Positions 9,505 through 17,110 of a DNA stretch of 23,519 nucleotides are shown in pieces. The notes beneath the pieces were generated by a model that ran no database searches, was not told the DNA's origin, and worked only from the letters and a program-made list of their open reading frames with translations. The DNA comes from JAYZAP01 sp964645285 (GTDB taxonomy: Bacteria > Pseudomonadota > Alphaproteobacteria > JAAXGF01): NCBI GenBank assembly GCA_964645285.1, contig CAZYDR010000056.1, positions 1 through 23,519 on the forward strand. Reading direction: 5' to 3'. A program made the translations under genes and the position numbers. Positions within the stretch are counted from its first letter, which is position 1, and every line of letters begins with the position of its first letter.

Positions 9505-9840
9505 CTAATCCGCAATTGGGACGCTGGGTCCCGCGGGTTCCGCCGGCGCTTCATCTACCGGGGCCGACTGAATTTGATCGACAATCGACTCGCGACCGTC
9601 GCGATTGGTCACCATGAGTGTCAGGACCATGCTGGACACCATGAACAACGTCGCCAGGATGGTCGTCGTCCGGGTCAACAGATTGGCCTGCGCCCGCCCC
9701 GACATAAGGCCGCCGCCGGCGCCGCCACCGCCACTGCCCATGCCCATGCCAAGCGCCCCGCCCTCACTGCGTTGCAGCAGCACAGAGCCGATCAAGGCAA
9801 GGACCAGAATGACGTGAATGACGAGCAGTATTTGATACAT
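9505..9840 (-). CDS. secG: Protein translocase subunit SecG
   Basis: SecG is the accessory subunit of the SecYEG translocon in the inner membrane. The 111-residue product has two predicted membrane helices (about 3-21 and 55-78). Between them lies the family motif VLLQRSEGGALGMGMG, followed by a glycine-rich stretch, and the second helix is preceded by NLLTRTT. The C-terminal tail of about 30 residues is acidic and Ala/Pro-rich, as is common in alphaproteobacterial SecG. The ATG at 9840 lacks a strong ribosome site. It sits between tpiA and pyrG, its usual place in this class. Confidence 0.95.
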   Translation of the reverse strand: MYQILLVIHVILVLALIGSVLLQRSEGGALGMGMGSGGGGAGGGLMSGRAQANLLTRTTTILATLFMVSSMVLTLMVTNRDGRESIVDQIQSAPVDEAPAEPAGPSVPIAD

Positions 9841-9917
9841 CGGTGACGAGTCTTATCGGGTGTGGCGCCACGAGCGACCAAGGGCACGCCGCCTATAGCA
9901 CAGGCCAGTCCTATCCA

Positions 9918-10664
9918 CTAGTGCAAGCTTCGACAAATCGCCCAGAAATCGTCGGCCACCAGACTGGCGCCACCGACCAGCGCCCCATTGACGTTGTCGA
10001 GCGCGAGAATCTCACTGGCATTGGATGGCTTGACCGAGCCGCCGTAAAGCAAGCGCACGCCTTCGCCGCCGGCGCCGAGTCGGATGCGCAAATGGTCATG
10101 CACTTCGGCGATCTGTTCGTTGGATGGGGTGCGGCCGGTGCCAATGGCCCAGATCGGCTCGTAGGCGATGACCGAGTCGGCCGCCCCGGCGCCGTCCGGC
10201 AGCGACCCGGCCAATTGGCTTTCGACCACCGCCAAGGCCTCCCCCGCGTCCCGTTGGGCTTCGCTTTCGCCAAGGCAGATGATAGCGATCAGGCCGGCGC
10301 CATGAGCCGCCTCGGCCTTGGCCCGGACCACCGCGTCGCTTTCCTGATGCTCGGATCGGCGTTCCGAGTGGCCGACAATGACATATCGGCAGCCGGCATC
10401 GGCGGCCATGGCGGCGCTGACATCGCCCGTATGGGCGCCCGACTCCCGGCAGTGGCAATCCTGGGCCCCGAGGATCACGGAAGCACCGCCCACCGCGCCT
10501 GCGACCTCGTGGAGCAAGGTCGATGGTGGGCAGATGACCAGATCGCAACCCGCATCCTCATGGCCCGCCAGGGCGGCCAACGCCGCGGCTCTTTCCAGGG
10601 CATCGGCGCGCAGTCCGTTCATCTTCCAGTTGCCGGCAATAAGAGGGCGAGGTGACATGGGCAT
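9918..10664 (-). CDS. tpiA: Triosephosphate isomerase
   Basis: TpiA interconverts dihydroxyacetone phosphate and glyceraldehyde 3-phosphate. The 248-residue TIM barrel has the expected active-site residues: Asn12 and Lys14 in GNWKMN, His99 in VGHSERR, and Glu169 in AYEPIWAIGTGRTP. The phosphate-binding YGGSVKPSNA is near the C-terminus. Two starts are possible, ATG at 10664 (GGAG four bases upstream) and ATG at 10658 (GGAG ten bases upstream), and they differ by only two residues. It is the first gene of the leftward housekeeping run and is divergent from the ppiD-trpE pair. Confidence 0.97.
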   Translation of the reverse strand: MPMSPRPLIAGNWKMNGLRADALERAAALAALAGHEDAGCDLVICPPSTLLHEVAGAVGGASVILGAQDCHCRESGAHTGDVSAAMAADAGCRYVIVGHSERRSEHQESDAVVRAKAEAAHGAGLIAIICLGESEAQRDAGEALAVVESQLAGSLPDGAGAADSVIAYEPIWAIGTGRTPSNEQIAEVHDHLRIRLGAGGEGVRLLYGGSVKPSNASEILALDNVNGALVGGASLVADDFWAICRSLH

Positions 10665-10812
10665 CAGGCTCCAGCGATAACCAACAGGGTACGGAATAAC
10701 AGGCTGCTATATTACGTGTTGCCGCCGTACGGGCACAGCCCATAATATGCGCGCCCTTGGCCGGCTCACGCCCGCCTCACCTTATTGGCTTTGTTTCAGG
10801 ACCACACGCGCC
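10665..10812. promoter_or_regulatory. Divergent promoter region between tpiA and ppiD
   Basis: The 148 bases between the two starts hold a rightward candidate promoter for ppiD-trpE: TTGCCG at 10719-10724, a 16-bp spacer, and CATAAT at 10741-10746. This gives a leader of about 60 bases. Leftward, TAATAT (10709-10714 on the minus strand) could be the tpiA -10, but I see no good -35. The promoter calls are inferred from hexamer matches. Confidence 0.4.
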
Positions 10813-12708
10813 ATGCTCATCTCAATGCGAAAACTCGGCGGCAAGTGGGTTCTCGGGATTTTCTCGGCTCTGATTATTGCCGGGTTCGGATTGTTCGGCA
10901 TCAGCGACGTCGTCCGCGGCATCCTCAGTCGCTCGGGTGTGGCGGTGGCGTCGGTCGACGGCATCGAGATCACCAATCCGGAAATCAGCCGTGAGTTCCA
11001 GCTTCAGATTGCCCAGTTGCAGCCATATTTCGGCAATCAACTGAACAGCGCCCAGGCCGTCGAACTCGGAATTCTCAACCAAGCCGTCGATGTGTTGATT
11101 GTGCGACGACTCTACGATCTCGAAGTCTCGCGTCTCGGCCTCTCGGTCAGCGACAAAATGCTTCGCGACGACATTCGCGATTCCCGGTTGTTCGCAAATA
11201 TCCAGGGCGCGTTTGACGCCAATTATTTTGCCTCGTTCCTGGCCGCCCAGCGGATCACCGAAGACATGTATCTGGCAACCCGGCGCGATGAAATTATGCG
11301 CGGCCAACTGGCCAGCGCGATTACCGGCGGGGCGGCGGCGTCTAAATTCCTGGTCGACAGTATCTACAGTTATCAGGAGGAACGCCGGATTGGTGAGTAC
11401 GCGATCATTACCAGCGACTCGATTACTGACATTGCCGCGCCCAGCGAAGGCGAGCTGTCGGACTTTCATCGGACCAACGCCCAACGCTTTACCGCGCCAG
11501 AATACCGCGCGCTGTCGTACATTCACATCACGCCGCAAGACATCTTCGAGGAAATCGCCATTTCCGAGGATGAACTTGAGGCCGAGTACGACGACCGTCA
11601 TCTTGAATTCATGAAACCCGAGCGCCGCTCCATCGATCAAATCGTGGCATTCGACGCTGCCGCAGCCCAGGAAATACACGACAGGCTGACCGCGGGCGGT
11701 AACTTTGTCGCCGTGGCGGCGGAGATGACCGGCGCCGCGGCGGATGATATCTCCCTCGGCACGGTGAGCCGCAACGAATTGTTTGGCGACATGGCCGATG
11801 TGGTCTTCGGTCTAAGCGAAGGCGCCTTCAGTGAACCCGTCGAGACCGGTCTGGGCTGGCACATCTTCCGCCTTACCGCCATCGAACCGGCCCACTCGCC
11901 GACCCTAGATGAGGTTCGTGATCGGCTGATCCGCGATATCTCCCTGACCCGCGCCGCCGATGCGCTATACCATTTCGCCAATCAGCTCGACGACAAGTTC
12001 GCCGCCGGCGCGACCATTGACGAGGCCGCCGACGAACTCGCCCTGCCGTTCCACCGTCTCGACGCCATTGACGTCGACGGCGATGGCCTCGACGGATCGT
12101 TTATTGACGGACTTCCCACTGGCGACGAGTTCCTGGCGACTGCTTTTGCCACCGCAAGCGGCGAGACCTCCCTGGTGATTGAAGCCGGCGACGGCAGCGA
12201 GTTCGTGCTCCGAGTGGATAACGTCATAAAGCCGGCGCTGCGTCCCCTTGAAAATGTGCGCCAGGCCGTGAGCGACGGCTGGACGGCTGAACAACGAGAC
12301 ATCATGGCGGCGTCACGAGCCGAGGCCGCGGTCGAGCGTATCGAGTCCGGCGAGAGCTATGCCCAAGTCGTTGCCGACCTCGGCCTGGTTCCCTTGAGCA
12401 GCGAGCCCGTGCGGCGCGATGGCGATGGCGCCGGGGCGGCGTTGTCGAACGAGTTGGTCGCCGCCCTGTTTGCCCTTGGCAGCGATGGCGCCGCCTCCGG
12501 CGTAACCCGTGACGGCCTGGGCCATGCAATGATCCGCGTGGCCGACATTGTCAAAGCCGACGGCACCGCCGACGCCGCCGGCTATGAACAGCAACAACAA
12601 TTAATTCGCGACGGTATTACCCGTGATCTGATGGACCAGTACCGCGCCTATCTTCAGCAGCGCTATCCGGTGATGGTCAATACGGGCGCCCTCGAAGCAC
12701 TGTACTGA
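10813..12708 (+). CDS. ppiD: PpiD/SurA-like periplasmic folding chaperone with parvulin domain
   Basis: This is a membrane-anchored periplasmic chaperone of the PpiD family, expected to help proteins leaving the Sec translocon fold. The 631-residue product has a short cytoplasmic N-terminus, one membrane helix (about 12-31, WVLGIFSALIIAGFGLFG), a long SurA_N-like helical region, a parvulin-type segment (about 268-360, ending in ETGLGWHIFRLTAIE), and a C-terminal helical region. The first parvulin strand reads RRSIDQIVAF and lacks the usual His, as in other PpiD proteins, so isomerase activity may be absent. The frame opens at 10747, but the ATG at 10813 places the charged MRK just before the helix, as in relatives. 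It is followed by trpE after two bases. Confidence 0.9.
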   Translation: MLISMRKLGGKWVLGIFSALIIAGFGLFGISDVVRGILSRSGVAVASVDGIEITNPEISREFQLQIAQLQPYFGNQLNSAQAVELGILNQAVDVLIVRRLYDLEVSRLGLSVSDKMLRDDIRDSRLFANIQGAFDANYFASFLAAQRITEDMYLATRRDEIMRGQLASAITGGAAASKFLVDSIYSYQEERRIGEYAIITSDSITDIAAPSEGELSDFHRTNAQRFTAPEYRALSYIHITPQDIFEEIAISEDELEAEYDDRHLEFMKPERRSIDQIVAFDAAAAQEIHDRLTAGGNFVAVAAEMTGAAADDISLGTVSRNELFGDMADVVFGLSEGAFSEPVETGLGWHIFRLTAIEPAHSPTLDEVRDRLIRDISLTRAADALYHFANQLDDKFAAGATIDEAADELALPFHRLDAIDVDGDGLDGSFIDGLPTGDEFLATAFATASGETSLVIEAGDGSEFVLRVDNVIKPALRPLENVRQAVSDGWTAEQRDIMAASRAEAAVERIESGESYAQVVADLGLVPLSSEPVRRDGDGAGAALSNELVAALFALGSDGAASGVTRDGLGHAMIRVADIVKADGTADAAGYEQQQQLIRDGITRDLMDQYRAYLQQRYPVMVNTGALEALY

Positions 12709-12710
12709 CC

Positions 12711-14222
12711 ATGCGTTTGAGACCCGAACCAGCGGCCTTCGCCGCGACCTACAACAACAACGCGCCCCAGGTGGCATGGACCACCCTGGTTGCCGATCTA
12801 GAAACCCCGGTTTCGGTCATGCTCAAGCTGGTCGATGGCCAGGCCAATAGTTTTTTGCTGGAATCCGTCGAGGGCGGCGCTGTTCGCGGCCGCTACTCCA
12901 TTGTCGGCCTCAAGCCCGATCTCATTTGGCGATGCCACGGTAACAAAGCCGAAATCAACCGTAGCGCCCTTAACGATCCGGACGCTTTCGAGGCCAGCGA
13001 TGAAGGCTCGCTCGACTCCTTGCGCTCGGTCATCGCCGAATCACGGATTGACCTGCCCGAGGGCCTGCCGCCCATGGCCGCCGGTCTGGTCGGTTATATG
13101 TCCTACGACACCGTGTGCCTCATGGAACGCCTGCCCGACAGCAATCCGGACGTCATGTGCTGTCCCGACGGCATGTTCCTGCGCCCCACCATCATGGCCA
13201 TCATCGACAACGTGGAGGACCTGGTGACCGTGGTCACCCCGGTGTGGCCCAAGGACGGCGTCGATGCGGACACCGCCTATGGCCTAGCCGAGGCGCGCCT
13301 CGGCGACGCGGTCGCCGAACTTGAGCGCAGCGTGCCCCACAAACAGATCAAGCGAGCCGCCGGCGGCGCCGTTCCCGAACCGACCTCGAACACCACGCGC
13401 GAGGCCTACCACGCCATGGTCGAGAAGGCGAAGGAGTACATCTTCGCCGGCGACGTATTCCAGGTGGTGCCCTCGCAGCGCTTTTCCGTGCCGTTCGAAC
13501 TGCCGCCCATGGCGCTCTATCGGGCCCTGCGCCGGCTCAATCCATCGCCGTTCTTGTTCTGCCTCGACTTCGGCGATTTCGCGGTGGTCGGCTCAAGCCC
13601 GGAAATCCTGGTCCGCCTGCGCGACGGCACGGTCACCGTACGGCCGATCGCCGGCACTCGGCCGCGCGGCGCCAACACCGCTGAAGATCAGGCCCTGGCC
13701 GACGATTTGCTCGCTGACCCCAAAGAGCTGGCCGAGCACCTCATGCTGCTGGATCTGGGGCGCAACGACGTGGGCCGGGTGGCCAAGATCGGCACGGTCA
13801 AGGTGACCGAGCGCAATATCATCGAGCGCTATAGCCACGTCATGCACATCGTCTCCAACGTCGAAGGCGAAATCGATCCGCAATTCGATGCCATCGACGC
13901 CCTGGTCGGCGGCTTTCCCGCCGGCACAGTATCGGGCGCGCCCAAGGTGCGGGCCATGGAGATCATCGACGAGCTTGAGCACGACCGACGCGGCATCTAC
14001 GCCGGCGCCGTGGGCTACCTCTCAGCCAATGGCTCCATGGATACCTGCATCGCGCTGCGCACGGCGGTGGTCAAGGATGGTGTCATGTACGTCCAGGCCG
14101 GCGGCGGCGTGGTCGCCGACAGCGATCCGGAAACCGAGTACCAGGAAAGCTGCACTAAGGCCCGCGCCCTGATCCGCGCGGCCCAGGAAGCAGTGCGCTT
14201 CGCCAGCGGCAACGAGAGTTAG
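12711..14222 (+). CDS. trpE: Anthranilate synthase component I
   Basis: TrpE makes anthranilate from chorismate, with ammonia supplied by TrpG, in the first committed step of tryptophan synthesis. The 503-residue product shows the N-terminal feedback-site motif FLLESVEGG and the chorismate-binding core with DVFQVVPSQRF, IAGTRPRGAN, LLDLGRNDVGRV, YSHVMHIVSNVEG, FPAGTVSGAPK and YVQAGGGVVADSDPE. It begins two bases after the ppiD stop without a strong ribosome site, so the two genes are probably co-transcribed and translationally coupled. Its partner trpG lies about 6.9 kb downstream, on the far side of an opposite-strand block. Its TAG stop overlaps the TAA stop of the convergent ureohydrolase gene by two bases. 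Confidence 0.97.
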   Translation: MRLRPEPAAFAATYNNNAPQVAWTTLVADLETPVSVMLKLVDGQANSFLLESVEGGAVRGRYSIVGLKPDLIWRCHGNKAEINRSALNDPDAFEASDEGSLDSLRSVIAESRIDLPEGLPPMAAGLVGYMSYDTVCLMERLPDSNPDVMCCPDGMFLRPTIMAIIDNVEDLVTVVTPVWPKDGVDADTAYGLAEARLGDAVAELERSVPHKQIKRAAGGAVPEPTSNTTREAYHAMVEKAKEYIFAGDVFQVVPSQRFSVPFELPPMALYRALRRLNPSPFLFCLDFGDFAVVGSSPEILVRLRDGTVTVRPIAGTRPRGANTAEDQALADDLLADPKELAEHLMLLDLGRNDVGRVAKIGTVKVTERNIIERYSHVMHIVSNVEGEIDPQFDAIDALVGGFPAGTVSGAPKVRAMEIIDELEHDRRGIYAGAVGYLSANGSMDTCIALRTAVVKDGVMYVQAGGGVVADSDPETEYQESCTKARALIRAAQEAVRFASGNES

Positions 14223-15202
14223 CGTTGGGGCGTCATTGAAACAAACGCCATCAACACCAAGTTGGCGAGATAGCACGTCAGATCGCGCACATCGTAGGGC
14301 GGCGCCACTTCAACCAGATCAAAGCCGACAATGTCGAGACCCGTCAGGGCCCGGATAGCGGCCATGGTTTCGCTGCTTGAAGGCCCGCCCAATTCCGGGC
14401 TGCCAACGCCGGGGGCATGGGCCGCATCGACAAAATCGATATCGAAGGTGACGTAGACTTTCTCCCCCTGGAGGCGGGCAAACCGTTCTTTCAGTCCGGC
14501 GGCGCCGATCTCCCGTAAGCGCTCGGCTGAGATGACCTCGATGCCGTGCTCTTTATGAAAATCGAACTCGTCATCGCCGAAGACCTTGCGGATACCAACC
14601 TGAATAAATTTCTTCGGATCGAGAATGCCTTCCGCCACGGTATAACGAAACATGGTGCCGTGGTTGTACTTCTGGCCATAGGCTTCGGTCGCCGTGTCCG
14701 TGTGGGCGTCGAAATGGATGACCGCCACATCGCCATGTTTCTTGTGAATGGCGCGCAGCAGCGGATGAGTGATGAAGTGATCACCGCCAATCGCGATGGG
14801 CACGATATCCCTATGGAGCAGCTTAGCGGCGCCCTTTTCGATGGATTCCATGGCGTCGTCGACCGAGAACGGCGACAGGATCAGATCGCCGAAGTCGACG
14901 ATGTCGTGCATATCGAATGGATTGACGCCGAGCTCCGGGTCGAATTGCTCGACACGCCAACAACAATTGCGAATGCCACGGGGCCCGAACCGGGTGCCCG
15001 GCGTACGGACGATGCCGCCATCATAGGGCACGCCGAATATGCCGATGGTCGGCTCGTCGCCGTCTTTGACCAGAGGCGCGCGCAGGAACGTGGGTATGCC
15101 GGAGAAGCGGCGGCGATCGCCCGTGGTTACGAAATTGCCGTCCCTGTGCCCCGCCATGCTGTGCGGGTTGGCTGGATCATTGGATTCTGGCGCATCACTC
15201 AT
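14219..15202 (-). CDS. Ureohydrolase family protein (agmatinase/guanidino-acid hydrolase-like)
   Basis: This is a binuclear-manganese ureohydrolase that cleaves a guanidino compound to urea and an amine. The 327-residue product has all metal-ligand motifs: GGDH (His142), FDAHTDT (Asp165, His167, Asp169) and FDIDFVD (Asp254, Asp256). After the last motif the sequence reads AAHAPGVGSPE where agmatinases usually have PAFAPGTGTPE, so the substrate is uncertain. Agmatine, guanidinobutyrate and other guanidino compounds are all possible. The frame extends to 15247, but the ATG at 15202 has an excellent GGAGG site seven bases upstream. It is convergent with trpE and lies 103 bases downstream of the luciferase-like gene on the same strand. 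Confidence 0.88.
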   Translation of the reverse strand: MSDAPESNDPANPHSMAGHRDGNFVTTGDRRRFSGIPTFLRAPLVKDGDEPTIGIFGVPYDGGIVRTPGTRFGPRGIRNCCWRVEQFDPELGVNPFDMHDIVDFGDLILSPFSVDDAMESIEKGAAKLLHRDIVPIAIGGDHFITHPLLRAIHKKHGDVAVIHFDAHTDTATEAYGQKYNHGTMFRYTVAEGILDPKKFIQVGIRKVFGDDEFDFHKEHGIEVISAERLREIGAAGLKERFARLQGEKVYVTFDIDFVDAAHAPGVGSPELGGPSSSETMAAIRALTGLDIVGFDLVEVAPPYDVRDLTCYLANLVLMAFVSMTPQR

Positions 15203-15305
15203 GACACGGCCTCCGGGCTGAAACGGGATTGCGGTTCGATCATCCATAGCATAGCAGGTCTATTGAATCGCGCCTATTTTCGCCGGTAACACCCCGCTCA
15301 AGTCA

Positions 15306-16265
15306 CTAGCCGGCGTCGAAAGCCTCCAGCAGCGACGCCAGCCGTTCGACGGCTTCGGGCGTGGTCGGATCCAGGTGAATTTGGATGCTGGCCACCCCTT
15401 CGGCGACGAACCGCCGGAGGGTTTCAGCGATCTTCTCGGGTTCTCCGAACAAGGGTTTGAGGGCGCCGAGGTCGGCATCGTTGTCGAACGGCATATCCTC
15501 CCACCAGGGCTCGGCGGTGGGATCGGCCATTAGCACCGAGGCCGAGCGCGCCAGGGTCACCGGATTACGGCCAACCTCTTCGCAGGCCTCGTCGATGCGC
15601 GCGCTCATGGCGGCGAAACCTTCGGGACTGTTGGCCACATCGTCCCAAAAACCGTTGTGAATATCCGCATATTTTCCGACCGCGCGAAACATCTTGTGCC
15701 CCCTGCCGCCGACCATGATGGGCGGCCCATCGGGGCGCGGACCACGCGGTTTCAATTCGCATTCGCGGGCGCTGTGGAAGCGTCCCTCGAAGTCGACCTT
15801 GCCAGTCTTCAGCAAGCTATGGAGAATCTGAATGCCCTCCTCGAAGCGGCTGAATTTGTAATCGAAGGGATAGCCGAAAGCGTCGTACTCGTACTTGTGA
15901 TAGCCCGCGCCGATACCGAGGATGAGCCGCCCGCCAGAGATTTCATCGACCGTATCAGCCATCTTCGCCAGCAGCGCCGGGTTCCTGAAACCCATGCCGA
16001 GCACCAGGGTGCCGAGCTCGACATTTTTCGTACAGGTCGCCAGGGCGGACAACATCGACCAGCACTCCCAGGCGCCCTTCGGCGGCTCGTCGTTTTCAAG
16101 CTTGTAGAGAAAGTGATCAACCACCCACAAAGAGTCGAAGCCCATGCCTTCGGCGAGTTCCGCCATAGCGCGGATATCGGCCCAGCTGCTCATGCCATTG
16201 TTCTTCTCCATGGCCGGCAAAATCAGGCCGAGCTTGGCCGGACGTGTCGATTGGTTCGACGTCAT
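15306..16265 (-). CDS. Luciferase-like (LLM class) flavin- or F420-dependent oxidoreductase
   Basis: This is a 319-residue TIM-barrel oxidoreductase of the bacterial luciferase-like family. Visible features are the N-terminal strand KLGLILPAM, LAEGMGFDSLWVVDHF, the ELGTLVLGMGFRNPALLAKM segment, DEISGGRLILGIGAGYHKYEYDAFG, RFEEGIQIL, and PPIMVGGRGHKMFR near the phosphate-binding region. Members use FMN or F420. The sequence does not decide the cofactor, and the substrate is unknown. The ATG at 16265 has a GGGGAGA site upstream. It starts 27 bases after copZ on the same strand, so it may be read from the copper operon, though nothing in the protein itself suggests a copper role. Confidence 0.85.
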   Translation of the reverse strand: MTSNQSTRPAKLGLILPAMEKNNGMSSWADIRAMAELAEGMGFDSLWVVDHFLYKLENDEPPKGAWECWSMLSALATCTKNVELGTLVLGMGFRNPALLAKMADTVDEISGGRLILGIGAGYHKYEYDAFGYPFDYKFSRFEEGIQILHSLLKTGKVDFEGRFHSARECELKPRGPRPDGPPIMVGGRGHKMFRAVGKYADIHNGFWDDVANSPEGFAAMSARIDEACEEVGRNPVTLARSASVLMADPTAEPWWEDMPFDNDADLGALKPLFGEPEKIAETLRRFVAEGVASIQIHLDPTTPEAVERLASLLEAFDAG

Positions 16266-16292
16266 GGTTCTCTCCCCGTTGGTGCCTGCGTG

Positions 16293-16496
16293 TCAGGCTT
16301 TGCCGTTAAAATCGAAGCCGGCATCGTCCATCGCCTCGGCGACAGCACCTTCGCCGTTGGCGCCATCGACAGTAACCCGACCGGCGGCGAGATCAACCGA
16401 CACGGAAGCGCCGGGAATGGCGCGCTCGATGGCGTTGGTGACCGCGCGAACGCAGCCCTCGCAGGTCATTCCACTAACCAGATAAGTGTCACTCAT
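16293..16496 (-). CDS. copZ: CopZ-like copper chaperone, single HMA domain
   Basis: This is a 67-residue heavy-metal-associated domain protein with the Cu(I) site MTCEGC (Cys12, Cys15) in the first loop and the usual compact ferredoxin-like fold pattern. It should carry Cu(I) in the cytoplasm to CopA or to CueR. The ATG at 16496 overlaps the stop of the preceding membrane-protein gene in ATGA, and a strong AAGGAGGAG site lies just upstream, the best in the operon. That suggests higher translation than its neighbours. A metal other than copper is possible for HMA proteins, but copA and cueR in the same operon make copper most likely. Confidence 0.93.
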   Translation of the reverse strand: MSDTYLVSGMTCEGCVRAVTNAIERAIPGASVSVDLAAGRVTVDGANGEGAVAEAMDDAGFDFNGKA

Positions 16497-17110
16497 TTTG
16501 TTGCTCCTCCTTGCATGGCTCTCAAAGCCTTTTCTCGCTTTACGAAGGTGACCACGACGATCGCGATCACCAGACCGGCGCCGACCATCATGACGCCAAT
16601 AGCGCCGAATATGATGGCCATCAAGCCCATGAAGTCGTGGCCTATAGCCAGCACTACCGGGGGCGTGGCCTGACCGTTGCCGTAGGCCGCGGTTATTCGG
16701 TAGCGGCCCGGTTCGACTATGTTGAATTCGAAAATTCCGACGCCCGAACGGCCGCTGATCGCATAGTTGGAGTTCACGTTAGGCGCCTCGACCCTGATGG
16801 TCTCGCTGCTATCTAAAGAGCGGACCCGCACAGTCAGACCCGAGACGATTTCGGGCGACGAGTAATACTGGCCCTCGAAGATGCTCTCATGCTCGTGAAA
16901 CACGGTGTAGGTGCCGGGCTCTTCCAGGGTGATCTCGATCTGACCTGGCCCCAGCATCTGCTGCAGGGCATCACCCATGCCGGCAATGCCGTTAAACAAG
17001 ATGGCCACGAAGGCGGTTAGGGCCATGGCGCCAATGATGCCGGCGACCCAATACCACACCCGGCCCGGCATGGCTGAGGTTCGTTCGACAGTTGGTGTTG
17101 GCGAGCTCAT
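16493..17110 (-). CDS. Unrecognised two-helix membrane protein with extracytoplasmic beta-rich domain, in copper operon
   Basis: I do not recognise this 205-residue protein. It has a membrane helix at about 19-40, an extracytoplasmic region at about 45-157, a long second helix at about 159-190, and a short basic cytoplasmic tail. The outer region is beta-rich and contains an apparent internal repeat: LEEPGTYTVF (62-71) and IVEPGRYRIT (131-140). Right after the first copy is FHEHESIF with His72 and His74, a possible metal-binding pair, though it has no Cys or Met cluster. Both ends overlap neighbours by four bases (ATGA), with the deacetylase gene upstream and copZ downstream. Such tight coupling suggests a role in the same copper response, but the function is unknown. 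Confidence 0.85.
   Translation of the reverse strand: MSSPTPTVERTSAMPGRVWYWVAGIIGAMALTAFVAILFNGIAGMGDALQQMLGPGQIEITLEEPGTYTVFHEHESIFEGQYYSSPEIVSGLTVRVRSLDSSETIRVEAPNVNSNYAISGRSGVGIFEFNIVEPGRYRITAAYGNGQATPPVVLAIGHDFMGLMAIIFGAIGVMMVGAGLVIAIVVVTFVKREKALRAMQGGATK

Noticed and set aside
9417..9554. N-terminal extension of PyrG starting inside secG
   Set aside because: The family starts at MARFIFITGG. The extra 46 residues have no conserved feature and overlap secG.
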